Assembly (NCBI GenBank): GCA_037951105.1
Contig: JBAMJV010004331.1
Span: 1-64,000 of the forward strand
DNA: 64,000 nt
DNA from: Echinarachnius parma
Lineage: Eukaryota > Echinodermata > Echinoidea > Clypeasteroida > Echinarachniidae
Direction of reading: 5' to 3'
Made by a program: the position numbers and the translations under genes. Under the pieces are notes generated by a model. It did not search any database. It saw nothing but the letters and a program-made list of their open reading frames with translations, and had not been told where the DNA came from. Shown piece after piece: positions 1 through 10,859 of this stretch; positions within the stretch are counted from its first letter, which is position 1, and each line of letters begins with the position of its first letter.

Positions 1-1430
1 CATCAAATGCCACATTTTGTATGATACAACAGCATGAACAAAGTATTCCAGGCGTAGACAAGACCGATTCAGAGGGAGCGAAGAGACCGAGAGGGGGAAG
101 GGTGATGGGTGGGGAGGGTGTGCCAGTATATGGGTGTCTGCCCATGCAATGCTTTTGCTTTTGTGTTACTTGAAATTATGAAGTCTGGTGCTCACCTTAG
201 GAAGACAATTTGACTTAACATGAAGTAAAATCTGAGTTATCTTATCTAAAGAAATACTCCCTTTTCAATCACTTGTATCGAATTGGATATAAGACATGAT
301 TGGAATTTTATTTCAGTACACCAGTGATGTCCACATCATAATCAAATTCATCCATCACCGCCACATGTAAGTGATATGACCTTTTCATCTCACAACAAGC
401 AACTGTTACTGCCAGATTACACAACTTATCCACCAACATATATTTTTTATTATTCAGAATTTTGAAAACTGCACTTTCAGGTCCAGACAGGGTTAAATTC
501 AAAATTTTGAAAAAAAATTTTAAAAAACATCTGGCTAATGTGAGAGAATGCAATCATAGCTTTAAGACGTACCCCATTATACTGGGAAACTCCATGTGGT
601 TCCGTTTTTATTTACTGTTGAAGTAACACGCCTCTAAAAGGCGAACGTCCGTGAGGGATATATGTAGATTTAGAGTTAGGTCCCACATACCTCATACATT
701 TTCTGTCATATACAGCTTAAATTCGGACAAGTTAGTTCTAAGACTTGTATGTTTTTTTACCAAATACAAACTACAGACGTCCAAGTTTGTACTGAATTGT
801 TATATTTTTTGGAAAATTTATTCTGTACATTTGCTTTACTTTTAGCTGCATTTTTTAGGAACGCATCTATATACGCTCGTATTCCCGTATTACTCAGTTG
901 TTCGATCTGATATTTTGTTTGTGTATGTTACATTTATCCTCATCCGTCTACCGGAAACTGTTCACATGCGATTTGTAAAAGGGGGACACTCCCTTTATTG
1001 TAAAATATTGGTCTGAAGGAAATAAAGAGTACCGGTTCTTTGTTATTTTATTAAGTGTTTGGTTGAATTTTAATTTCTTTCCATACTTCACAAAGTATAA
1101 ATTGTTGAGTCAGTAAATACACAGACAAACATTATATTCATAAAATGATATACAATATAAAATAAACAGAAGACTGATGAACAATGATATCTATAATTAA
1201 TCAATAACTAAAAATACAAAGCTTGTAGAATATTTAGTTCCCAAGCGAAATATACCAAAAGTGTTCACAACAAATATAATATAAACAAAGAAAAGGAAGA
1301 GAAGGTTGGTTGTTCAAACCGATGTGAAGTAAATTCAGGAGGAGGACTTTAAATTAAAAATGTCTTCCCTCCAGATGCTTGAATACTTGTTAAATGCGCT
1401 AACGGCCGGGGCATAGGTGCCGGAAGTGGA
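1..1430. repeat. Unit-1 copy of segmentally duplicated non-coding flank
   Basis: No convincing gene. Bases 1-240 (including a 'GGGAGCGAAG...GACCGAGAGGGGGAAGG' stretch) match 11419-11640. Bases 240-540 match 11640-12180 and 12400-12500, and 1021-1180 match 12590-12760. The same order in both places shows a diverged segmental duplication, not independent transposition. Short ORFs here are not preserved between copies, which argues against coding. Confidence 0.7.
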
Positions 1431-1435
1431 GGGGG

Positions 1436-1526
1436 GCACCCAATCCAATCCAACCCAACCCAACCCAATCCAATCTAACCCTAAATCCAACCCAATCCAA
1501 TCCAATCCAAACCCCCCCCCCCCCTC
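1436..1526. repeat. Pentanucleotide satellite (CCAAT/CCCAA)n ending in a C run
   Basis: Alternating CCAAT and CCCAA units run through 1440-1510 and lead into a C tract interrupted by one T. Confidence 0.9.
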
Positions 1527-1727
1527 CCAAAAATTTTTAAAAAGAGAGTGGGAAAGACAAAATCAAATGTATGAGCTAACGTTCAAAAACTAGTTTATAC
1601 ATCCATTTTAAATTTTCGCTGCACGCTTCGCGCGCGAACAGATTATCTCAGTTTGTTGTTAACATCTGATGAGACCATAGACATTTTATTCTTTTTGGTT
1701 TAACTCGGATTCTAAATTTCCTTCACA

Positions 1728-2400
1728 GGTATGGCATGAAGTGCACCAAATTGCACCATTTCAAGTATATAAATGCAAAATCTTCCTCATCTGCCCAAGC
1801 CCTCGGTCGCTTCGATCCTTCGGGATTCATTATTGGCTGTAGGCCATGTTGTTGGATCATACATGCGACACATGGTTTATGTTGGGTTTGGGTGCATATT
1901 TATTAGTGCGTCAAATATTTGTTTTCTTCGTGAAAAATATATCAAATCATAACACGCTTTCCCAGATACAGTTAATCTTAAGCCCAAATTTCCTATCTAG
2001 GTATGCACCAGATTGCACAATTTCAAGTCCATTAATGCAAAATCTTTCTTAGCGTGGGAGGAGGATACCCCTCCCAAACCCTCCCCCTCCCTCCCTGCCC
2101 AGCCCTCAGGCGCTTCGCTCCCTCGGGACTCATTATTGGCTGTGTGTTGTTGGATCATCAAATGTTGCATAATTATAGCTTATGTTGTTGTGTGTGTCTT
2201 TTGGGGTACATATTTATTAGTGTGTCAATTATTGTTTTCTACGTGAACAAAATATTTTAAAACTTTCTGGTCGATCAAATCATATCACGCTTTCCCAAAT
2301 ACAGCCGAATTTTCTATCTAGGTATTCACCAGATTGCACAATTTCAAGTCCAAAAATGCCAAAGCTCCCTACCCTCACACTCACATCTGGCTCAAAGTTG
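1728..2400. repeat. Tandem ~300-base non-coding repeat, about 2.2 copies
   Basis: Copies start near 1730, 2000 and 2322 with 'ATGCACCAGATTGCAC' followed by an A/T-rich body containing 'GGACTCATTATTGGCTGT' and ending 'CACGCTTTCCCA'. Related single copies of the head are at 26930-27000 and, inverted, at 11200-11290 and 25480-25560, so this is a dispersed family of unknown type. Confidence 0.7.
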
Positions 2401-2466
2401 GCAACCCCGAGTGTGGTTGGGAATGAGCCCCTACACACATAAATTGTGAGCCCCTTGGGGTTTTTG

Positions 2467-2488
2467 CCCCCCCCCCCCCCCCCCCCCC
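2467..2488. repeat. C homopolymer (~22 bases)
   Basis: Uninterrupted C run. It produces the proline- or glycine-rich spurious ORFs overlapping it on both strands. Confidence 0.95.
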
Positions 2489-2509
2489 AATCCAAAACTG
2501 CTTCCGGCG

Positions 2510-3780
2510 CGCCTGGGCCGGGGTACTTCTCGTGGGTACCCACGGAATCAATTCCGCAAGGTACAGTGGAGAGACAATTTGGTCTTAAACGCCCGGTCAC
2601 ATATCACCGGATATCGTTAACGGACACCCAACGGATAGAACATTTTTGAAATCACATCATCCGTTAATGAAATTCGTTTAAATTACTTAATTTACAAACT
2701 ATTACGCACAATTATTAACAGCGTTCATCGCCTGGCAAGAAACGCATACGAACGAAAACGAACGAATTGAAAAAAAAATTCTCCGTCGGGCGTCCGTCTA
2801 TTGCGTATTAATTATCAGTCTATTCGGTGATATGTGACCGGGCCTTTACGATCAGGACTATCATGACTATACTCCAAATGGGACTGTGGTGAATTCATTT
2901 TTCCTCACTTTCCGCTCTTGTCCGCTACGGTAGGATACGCCAATCCACTTACGAGTAAGAGTAACTTACCACCACATTTAACTTTGTACCTAAACATGCT
3001 AAAGTGTGCTGTCAGTTAGAATCTTTGGTAACATGTGCGAATAGTGATGAATGGTTGATGTATATTGGCGTGACCCGATATATCTACTGAGTAATGTGTG
3101 TAAGTTCCACGTTACATGGATGTTATATGGCCGAGTAGTGAGCGAAAATGCAAAGCAAAAATTACTAACTCATTACACTGGCTTTGTGCATGTTATGACT
3201 ATCCAGTAGATTACAAATACGAACACTTCAATCATACATATCTTTTTAACGAAAGGGGAATTCGAAAAACCGAAACCTGTCCCATGCGTCTATTATTAAA
3301 GGAACTAAAGCAAAAACGTACTTTCATAGTTGATGACTTGTAACTAGGTCTGCCGAAAAAAGGTCTGCCATGCAAAAACTACCCGTGTCCAAGTTTGCAG
3401 TGTTCTTGTTTTGTGAATGGTTGCATCTGTTGTTTGATTTTCAACGATAACTTCATCCTAAACAAGTCCTATTCAGGGCCCCTGCCTCCAAACAATGGGC
3501 TGCTGATGGGAGGACAGTGCCCCATTGGCAACCAGCTGGTATTTGTTTTGATTCACCAAAGGATATTCTTGAAATGTTATTTTGAAAAAACGGTAAACAA
3601 ACGCATTCATTTATGATAAACACAACAAAAAAGTCCCCCCTAATCAAAATATCGTAACTTTTTAGTGAAATTAATTGTGTGGTAGTTTCAATTACGTGTG
3701 ATAATATTAAAATGTATGCAGGGCCCTTTCCTGTTGACAAATAAAAACAGAACAATTCAAGATATAACAAATCAAATTGT
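2510..3780. other. Duplicated non-coding segment without a gene
   Basis: The start ('GGGTACTTCTCGTGGGTACC' onward) is repeated at 13035-13180 and 38403-38480. The part at 3170-3300 is related to 27100-27215. The 75-codon ORF at 3116-3343 overlaps this match, but its frame is not kept in the other copy, so I do not call it a gene. Confidence 0.5.
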
Positions 3781-3799
3781 TTAAAATTTCTATGTAAAA

Positions 3800-4800
3800 T
3801 CTAGCAAACTATACTGAGTTAACAAATATGTTTTCATATTAGCTTTAAATGAATAAAGGGAGGTCCTGATTTTAATATGGTTTGGTAAGTTATTCCAAAT
3901 ATCTGGTCCATGGTGTCTAATTGTCTTGATCGTAGGGCTAAACTAAGTTTGGGATTATTAAGATGGTAATCATGAGCATGTCGAGTTAAATATGAGTGTA
4001 CGTTTACATTTAATAAATAAAAGTTTAAGAAAGATGCTGGAAGTGTTTTGGAAGTGTACTTATACATAAAAATGGCAGTTTGGAGCGTATGTATGTCATG
4101 AACCTTTAACGTTTTTAATTGACTAAATAACGGGTTAGAATTTGCAAGATAATTAGAGTGTGTACAAATACGAATTGCTCTCTTCTGCAGAAGAAATATT
4201 GAGTTTATTTTGTCCATATAATATTACAATATGTTATATACGGTAAAATTAAAGTATTATAAATAGTAAATAGAGATCTATCATTTATCAAATATTTCAT
4301 TTTATACAAAATACCAATATTCCGGGATATCAAAATATTTATATTATGAATGTGTTCATTCCAAGACAAATTTGAGTCAATAATAACTCCTAAAAATTTG
4401 GTTGAGTGTTTTTCTACCAGGGATAAACCATCTATAAACAAATTACATTGTGGTTGGTCTTGGGAGTTAATAGATCTAAAACGAATAAAATTAGTTTTAC
4501 TTATATTTAAGGATAATTTATTACATTTAAACCATAATGAAATATTACACAAATCATGATTTACAGTATCAACAAGTGTATCACAATTACTGTGTGAGTA
4601 AAGTATATTTGTGTCGTCGGCAAAAAGAATGTAAGTTAGAATATTTGCTGATCTTATTATATCATTAACATAAATCAAAAATAATAGTGGGCCTAAGATG
4701 GAGCCTTGAGGAACTCCACATGTGAGGTTCAATTTTGAGGAACTATTAGAATAATAATAAACGTACTCTGTTATATTTTTAAGATAGGGTAAGTGGGTCT
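3800..4800 (-). mobile_element. 5'-truncated non-LTR retrotransposon, RT 3' half
   Basis: The minus strand encodes the later part of a reverse transcriptase. The GVPQGSILGPLLFLIYVND block and the FADD catalytic motif lie in 4205-4732, and the frame is open a little further upstream to about 4795. A -1/+1 frameshift at about 4205-4217 leads into a second ORF (3834-4217) with the LLQKRAIRI and HSYLTRHAHDYH region typical of the C-terminal tail of CR1/jockey-type elements. Endonuclease and N-terminal RT are missing, so this is a dead, 5'-truncated insertion. Clade assignment (CR1/jockey group) is by motif only. Confidence 0.85.
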
Positions 4801-4980
4801 CTCTGGTGAACTTAGATGAATGGGCCGGGGTGTCTCGCCATCTGAGCGGGCAATAGCGAAAAGTAGGGAAATCAATTCACCACAGTCCAATCAATCAGAC
4901 AATCAGTCCAATATGACATGTACTATCGATCGAGTATTACACATACGTCGAATCATGCAACTTATATGATGGTATTAATA

Positions 4981-5533
4981 TTAAAGGGATGGTTGAGTTC
5001 TGGTAAGGAGAGTACAGTTTTGGTGAAACTGAATTTTAGTAACCAAAACCTGCATCATTACATTACAAACTAATAGTTATAACTAGAAAGGAACACAAAA
5101 TTACAAATTACGTAGTAAAGATCATGTTATCATTAAAAAAAGTGCCGTTAAAACGTAAGAGGGCGCTCTCTAAACACTCATCGGTTTCAACCATTTTGAA
5201 TAAAATATTGTGCATGTGATACTTTGTTGAAATAGTGATTAGATAGAGAAATAACCAACAACTATTTAAATACCTATTTAGTAATTTTTTGAAAAGAGGA
5301 AGCATTTTTTGGAATTTTTAACGGCTGGGTCAAAATTCTCTAATAAACCTGGGGCCCCAGGTTTATTACAAATTGTTATATTTATGGATATTTCAGCCGT
5401 CTCTGAACCGATTTGTGATCAAACAAAGATGATTTTATTATGCTCTTTCAAATTTTACACTCAGTTTTTCATTACCTCACAAAAAAATAAGTAGTCTAGC
5501 GCCCTCTCTACCAAAACTCAACTATCCCTTTAA
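4981..5533. mobile_element. TTAA-target MITE, copy 1 (553 bases)
   Basis: It begins TTAAAGGGATGGTTGAGTTC and ends with the inverse, ..GAACTCAACTATCCCTTTAA after correction for one transition. Both ends sit on TTAA. It is non-coding. Relatives are at 13260-13927, 16547-16983, 20738-21172 with 24728-24780, 25562-25740, 27620-27790, and 54207-54334 with 57928-58225. TTAA targets are used by piggyBac and Kolobok; I cannot separate these without the autonomous partner. Confidence 0.85.
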
Positions 5534-6300
5534 GCAGTATATTTTGTTGAGGCTATACATAATGTTTCAATTTGTTTCATAATTGTTTCAACTTCAGTAA
5601 GCGTGACAAGTGCTCTTTATTGCGTTTATCTGTCATACAATTTGATTACAAGAATTCTATAATACACATTACCAAAATCAGAATGCAGATCAAGAGTTGA
5701 ACTGTCACGGCAGTAGCATCAACCACTACGAACATTTACGTAATTTATGTTTAAGTTATAATGCTTCATATATATCCTATAACTAACATACTGAGCCATT
5801 ACTTAAACTATGATGTACAATATGCTATAAATAAGCCCAAGCTACGATAAATTATAACTTTAATGGAAGGTTCCCGATGTGCCTCTCTTCCTGGGGTTTC
5901 ACTACACATTAGCCGTGTGTATTCGCATGATCCTTGACAATTTCGCGAAAACAGGGGTCCAAACTTCGCATGTGCTCGCGAACAAAACATATTCTCGGAT
6001 ATGGAAAAGCATGAAAAGAGGGTACGGATTTGAAGCAAAAAGGGTACAAATTTCACATGACATTTCGCGAAATGTGCAAAATAGGGTACCTTTCAGTAAA
6101 AAGCTATGCAGTTTATTTTGTTTTTGTACTTGAAGTCTTTAAATAGGGGTGTTTGCAATGTGTACTTAAAATGCAAACATAGTGTTATTGATATAGATAT
6201 AAATCAACCTCAAATATAGGCAAATTAAAGGGCGCTATAAAAGATATCTTCATAGGTCAATCAATGGTTCACTACAGAATGCCCTCAGATACTTGAAATC
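5534..6300. other. 3' flank of gene A, duplicated non-coding
   Basis: Bases 5850-6120 (with 'GGGGTTTCACTACACATTAG' and 'CGCGAAATGTGCAAAATAGG') match 14290-14460 downstream of gene B, and 38950-39030 plus 53260-53370 downstream of gene C. No gene seen. Confidence 0.65.
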
Positions 6301-6301
6301 T

Positions 6302-6624
6302 TCAGCAAAAGGTGCTTATGCACACATGTATGCCTTTTTTTTTTACTAGCGTATACCACTGGGTCGGGACAGGCCGAATCTTCATCTCGGCCTTTTTCAT
6401 TGAGTACGAAACGGTATTCTTGAAATTGTGCCACATGATTCCATTCGGATCAGGATCCGAGGTGTAATAGCCTCCCTCGTAGTACAATCCGTTTAGGTTT
6501 GCGAAAGAGCAGGATTTGAACCACCAGCCACTGTAATATCTCTCTCCACAATTAGAACTCCAGTCGTCGTGATCAGCATCACGTGTCGAGAAGGAACTGC
6601 CATTGTGATAAGCCATGTAATCCC
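6302..6624 (-). pseudogene. Gene A exon 4 (C-terminal FReD subdomain, stop lost)
   Basis: The acceptor ..CAG precedes GGGATTACATGG at 6624. The translation has the [15 protein letters not shown] calcium-loop region, the cysteine pair around the GWWF motif, [11 protein letters not shown], and the terminal MKIRP motif. Where B and C stop with TGA, A reads TGG and runs on through a T-tract-encoded lysine string to a TGA at 6302. Confidence 0.85.
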
Positions 6625-7346
6625 CTGTTTGAAGAGATGGACATTTCGTGTCGTTCATTATGTTATTAAGTTATTTGAAATTTCGGGTAATTATTGAAAT
6701 CTGTAATGTGTTCAAGAGAATCCGCATTGTGTTAATACATCTAAACACCCATGATTCGATAATTCGTCATTGTTCGGTTTGAATTTTGAGTTATTTTTTT
6801 TCCCCTAGAGATTTGGGGTTAAATGAATTCAAATCAGATTGGCATTTACTCTGGCTACAGCGCCACGGAACCCCTGTTTTAAGCGATGGAAATGGTCGGT
6901 ATTTTTCAAGCCGTATAAACAAGGTTCTGAGTTATGTGTCTGAATAGTGTCTTTTGTAAACAGTTGCTATTTGAATGTAAGCAGCGTCGGAATATTCCAT
7001 TTTAAATTGTATAACATTTGCAACTATTACAACCTGTATTAGTTAACAAAGATAACTGAGAGACTGACATTAAGTTCTACCGGTACTTTCTTTACATTTA
7101 CGTGTGGAAAGTTCACATCAGCACCCTCTGCAACTTGCCACCTTCTAGCATGTAAATTGTCTAATCTTTATTAATTTACAGTTCATGTGAATGCATATAA
7201 TTATATTCAGCCTGTAACTAAATAGTAGAATACAACAATTTAAGCAATAATCATATTTCCTCGTGCAATAAATGTTGCCACAAACTTCAATAATGATTTA
7301 ACTCATAAACAAATTTACAAGGTGCAATTCGAATGTAATTACATAC

Positions 7347-7607
7347 TTGCCGTTCTGCTAAATGTTCCCAGTGTAAGCTGGTAGTAGTATCTCTCCTTTG
7401 CAATCAGAAACCGGTTGTACTCTGCGTACTGCTTTCCCCCGTCCCAGCCTTCCAACTCGATCCGAAGAGCTGAGCGTTTTGAGCTGAGAGAAGTCGGATC
7501 TTATCATTCCCTAACCAATGCTCCTCGTCGACCCTACCAAAGCCCTTCTTGTAGTCAGACCAGTCCAGATAAAAATCCACCTGCCCCCCTTCCCTTCTCT
7601 GGAATAC
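7347..7607 (-). pseudogene. Gene A exon 3 (central FReD), 1-base deletion
   Basis: It starts [12 protein letters not shown] after an acceptor at 7608-7610 and ends at donor GTATGT (7341-7346). It is 261 bases long, against 262 in B and C. The missing base is in a T run (four T instead of five), so the frame changes after KIRLLSAQ and the RIELEGWDG block is read out of frame. Confidence 0.85.
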
Positions 7608-8413
7608 CTGTAGAAAAGAAGAGGTCCAAGCTAATGGCGATAATATCAAACATGCGCATACTTTTTGCAAGGAGGTTCAAACCCAGATCATATTGTTCGA
7701 ACTATGATGCCGCCACCGAGTTATGCGTACATCCATATATATTTGCTTTATGACAATGAGGCGCATTTCTGAATTCCTGCAATGTCAAGCAATGTCTAAA
7801 TGAAAGTTTGTCCCAGTTTCCGCTGATGACCCATAATCCCAGCTATAACGTGGTGTATAAATTGCATATTAGGACAAATAAAGGTAATAAAATGATTTTA
7901 GCCATGCAAAAATTATCACATTTCTGCTATGGCCGCAATCGGCCGCTTATAAGATATATGTTACAAGGAAGAACAACTTATTGTTTTTACGAACAACATA
8001 AACTTGACTTGAGGATTTTTGCGAATTTGAGAAATCAGGATTTTAGAGGGAGCTGTATCTCCAATATTTGACCATGTTTATGCATGGCAAGCTATAATAA
8101 TCTCGATCCATACTATACTAATATCTCATAATGATTTCAATTTGAGACACAAAATTGTACTTTCTAGAGAAATATTTGTGTAAAACGATCAGAAGAAACC
8201 GGTAAGAAGTAATTGAATAAACACATTTACCATGGACTTATAGCGTGCTTTCGAGTTTGTTTTGTTGACTTCATATATATATTTCATCGACGAAGACTTT
8301 GTAAAGTTATATTTATTAATATATTATTAATGGAAAAGGTCGGGTTTTATTTCTTGAAAAAAAAACATTTATACGTATACATAACCATCACATAAAACAA
8401 ATATGCGTCTTAC

Positions 8414-8604
8414 CGTCCAGCCTCCTCCGTCCGTTTCCATGTCACAGTAAACACGGAATGGCTCTTCCGCACCATCCGGCTTCACCAGGTATATATGCCG
8501 CTCACATTGTACCCCGCCGCTAACACCTCCACACAATCCCGTATAAATATATAGCCGTAAGGTGATACAGACTCGTGTACTATGATGTCACTCCCATCAT
8601 GAAC
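8414..8604 (-). pseudogene. Gene A exon 2 (N-terminal FReD), TA expansion
   Basis: The acceptor TTGCAG lies before 8604 and donor GTAAGA at 8408-8413. It encodes the RDCVEVLAAGYNVSG block and then, two bases out of frame, the conserved [11 protein letters not shown] block. Compared with B the exon is 8 bases longer: two extra codons (YIFI region) plus a 2-base insertion in TATATAT. Confidence 0.85.
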
Positions 8605-8727
8605 CTGCAAGTGAAAGAGAAACTTACCATTATATTCACATGGAAACAATTGCGAGAATGTCATGAGGGTTCATTTTGTTGTCATGTTTTGGTATACTTT
8701 ACACCTTTTCTAATACTAATGAAGACC

Positions 8728-9998
8728 TTAACCCTAACCAGGCCGGGTTATTTTGGCTATTATCTGGCAGGGGGGGGGGGGTGGGGGGGGGGGGGGGGGG
8801 ATTCCATCCCCACCCCTAGATCTCGGCCCCGGGGGGGGGGGGGTACTCACGTATACCGTAGAACACCATCGACAAGCACCCCCAAGCACCTATACGCATC
8901 TTGCTTTTAAAGACGTTTCCATGAGATTCATCTCCATTATTATCCTCATGAATATTCCTCACCATTATTTGCATTCTTGATTAAAGTTTCCCGTTTGGAC
9001 AGAGAGCGGGCGCTCTTTAAAAGCAAGATGCGTATAGGTGATTGGGGGTGCTTGACGATGGAGTTCTACGGTATTTGGATGTGCCGCTGGGAAGGGTGAC
9101 TTTTTCAAGAAAGATCCTTAGACATGGTCCCCTTTTCATCAAAACAAATCCTTAGACATGGGTCCCTTTTTTCATATTTCCCCTTTTTTATACAGGATTT
9201 TGGGATTTGCGGATGTGAAATTGCAAAATTGTTCAAGCTCGCTACGCTCGCTAACTTAAAACCACAAAATTTGTGTGAAATACACCCAAAACATGCGCCG
9301 CAGGCGAAAAAAAAAAATCCTTAGACATGGGTCCATTTTTCGCAAAAGGACCCTTAGATGTGGGTATGGGTTTGGAGTTCTCAGCCGCACACCCCGTCCG
9401 ACTATAATCTGAGTACCCCCCCCCCCCCCCCCCCCCCGGGGATCTCGGCCGTCGAACGCGCTGCCGCCACAAAATTTGACACGCGGATAGCTTGCAACAT
9501 ATTCTACAAGATTGCGTTGTTATTTTTTTGTAATAATCAACTTTGTATTAATTATGCAAATGTATGCAAAAATCCCCCTTTTGTCTATAAATCACTCAAT
9601 ATTGCTCAGTATATACTTATTTTGTTCCAAAATATTCTTTATGACTTAATTAACAGGTTTTGAACATTAGAAATTGCGGCAGCAAAAAGATTTCCTTATG
9701 TATTTCTGTGTTTTGGGAATTCCTAGGATTCCCTAGGATTTGTACACAAAATTCACAAAATTGAGCGATTTTCGGGCCGACATTCACATTCAAAAGGTCA
9801 CGTGACTTCGGAACTGTATACCCGGTCGTCGCAAATTTGGTCTCAGAAGTTGCGCAAGACTTAAATTTTTAAAAAAACATAAAGTTACACGGCAATACCT
9901 GCGCGCGTTGCGGAATTATCACGCAAAACGTCGAGGGAGGGGGGGGGGGGGGGTGGATTCCACCCCCCCCCCCCCCCCCCCAGCCTGGTTAGGGTTAA
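8728..9998. mobile_element. piggyBac-type MITE (TTAA target, CCCTAACCAGGC ends)
   Basis: The left end is TTAA-CCCTAACCAGGC and the right end GCCTGGTTAGGG-TTAA, perfect inverted termini on duplicated TTAA. CCC at the terminus after TTAA is usual for piggyBac. The interior is non-coding with several long G or C tracts and a nested 220-base MITE. It lies in gene A intron 1 and is absent from the same place in gene B (around 19440-19460). Confidence 0.85.
8854..9073. mobile_element. 220-base MITE with CCGTAGAACACC ends, copy 1
   Basis: TA-CCGTAGAACACCATCG at the left and its inverse at the right, with terminal repeats of about 55 bases. A second copy of the same length, in the opposite orientation, is at 16116-16335. 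TA flanks suggest a Tc1/mariner-class target. Confidence 0.85.
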
Positions 9999-10171
9999 GA
10001 TTAAAACAAAACATTTTAAAATACACGTCACGGGCATGAAGAGTGCCAGATGTATCAAACCAAAATGTATGTACAAAAAACTAACACGTCATGGATTTGC
10101 TTATTTACACTTCCCCAAACAGGGCGGCCAAATTGCCAATAGATTGTTCACTAGTAAAATGAATTCACGAA

Positions 10172-10250
10172 CTCTCCGCGGCTATAGTGGTCCATGGTGT
10201 CGGTTTTTCAACCGGAGACCCGAGTTCGAGTTCTGGTGGACGAGACAGTT
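10172..10250 (+). repeat. tRNA-derived SINE head, unit-1 copy
   Basis: It contains an A-box-like ATAGTGGTCC and a B-box-like GAGTTCGAGTTCTGG with the AACCGGAGACC segment between. The same sequence lies at the same place upstream of FReD exon 2 in units B (19650-19667 plus 20238-20310) and C (62677-62745), so the insertion predates the duplication. Confidence 0.65.
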
Positions 10251-10430
10251 TTTCAACCCGTGTTTCGTTATCTGGTTAAGAGTAGCAAAGGGGCTGAGCT
10301 AAATTGTTAATTTTTTCTTATACTAATGTTCGATCATTCTTTGCAACTTTTCAATAGAGAAAGATGAAATGAAAATACTGCATATTGTTGAGAAAAAGAA
10401 AGTATGTCTGATAAATATTATCAATGAAAA

Positions 10431-10490
10431 AAAGCAAAGAAAATGGGATTCCAACGGGATCCCGTTGTAATCCCATTTTCTGTGCTCTTT
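10431..10490. repeat. Short perfect-arm hairpin derived from the tRNA-like repeat
   Basis: AAAGCAAAGAAAATGGGATT.. is followed immediately by its near-exact inverse ..TAATCCCATTTTCTGTGCTC. Each arm equals the 3' flank and acceptor/T-arm end of the tRNA-like genes at 37147-38125. The corresponding place in gene B intron 1 (about 24900) lacks it. Confidence 0.8.
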
Positions 10491-10641
10491 TTCATTTATA
10501 TTATTTTTTTCCGATCTTTATATGTTTGAATAAATATCATCGATGAAACATTACGCTTGTTATGTCATCGAATACGGCCGAAGCCATTGGACAATTTCGT
10601 TGATAATATAAAGAATACTTGAATTTGAGAAAATGTATTAC

Positions 10642-10758
10642 CAGCCTATTTATTGAGCGAGCCAACGACGGACGAACAAGACAAGCTGCTACGAGACAAA
10701 AACATTCTCCTGCTGTGGACTCTATCTCCTGTGTACGCCATGGTTTTTTTTGCCGCAT
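10642..10758 (-). pseudogene. Gene A exon 1, signal peptide (altered)
   Basis: 39 codons from ATG (10756-10758) to ..INRL, then donor GTAATA. The hydrophobic core CFCLVAACLV remains. Against the B and C exons a 1-base deletion in an A tract and an 11-base deletion shift the intervening residues and then restore the frame, so the N-terminal basic segment is replaced. Confidence 0.75.
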
Positions 10759-10832
10759 TCACGCTGTATTCGACGTCTGCCCGTATATAAATCTGCTGGA
10801 GAAGTGAACAATAGCGTTGCCAACAAGCTAGC

Positions 10833-10838
10833 TTTATA
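10833..10838 (-). promoter_or_regulatory. TATA box of gene A
   Basis: The minus strand reads TATAAAGCTAGCTTGTTGGC about 75 bases before the ATG. The motif and spacing are shared with 25219-25224, 26158-26163 and 63213-63218. Confidence 0.7.
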
Positions 10839-10859
10839 CAGTTTCAAATGACACCTTGT

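Larger units (their letters stand above)
6302..10758 (-). pseudogene. FReD gene A: secreted fibrinogen-domain lectin, apparently disabled
   Basis: Four exons on the minus strand: signal peptide 10642-10758, then FReD exons 8414-8604, 7347-7607 and about 6302-6624. All introns have GT-AG ends (donors GTAATA, GTAAGA, GTATGT). The homologous B and C genes each encode 280 residues. Gene A has lesions relative to both. Two deletions in the signal exon (1 and about 11 bases) cancel in frame but rewrite the N-terminus. A 2-base TA expansion at about 8490 shifts FReD exon 2 ahead of the [11 protein letters not shown] block. One T is lost from a T run at about 7472 in exon 3. The normal TGA stop has become TGG (6356-6358), adding about 18 residues. 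The indels could in principle be assembly errors in simple sequence, but the combination fits a decaying copy. The product would have been a soluble recognition lectin like ficolins. Confidence 0.8.

Noticed and set aside
1440-1510. Telomere-like repeat (CCCTAA appears once)
   Set aside because: Units are CCAAT/CCCAA pentamers; only one CTAACCC occurs.
3116-3343. 75-codon ORF with several cysteines, possible small secreted protein
   Set aside because: No signal peptide, and the related copy at 27100-27215 does not keep the frame.
8753-8980. Glycine-rich ORF before gene A exon 2
   Set aside because: Translation of G tracts in the piggyBac-type MITE.
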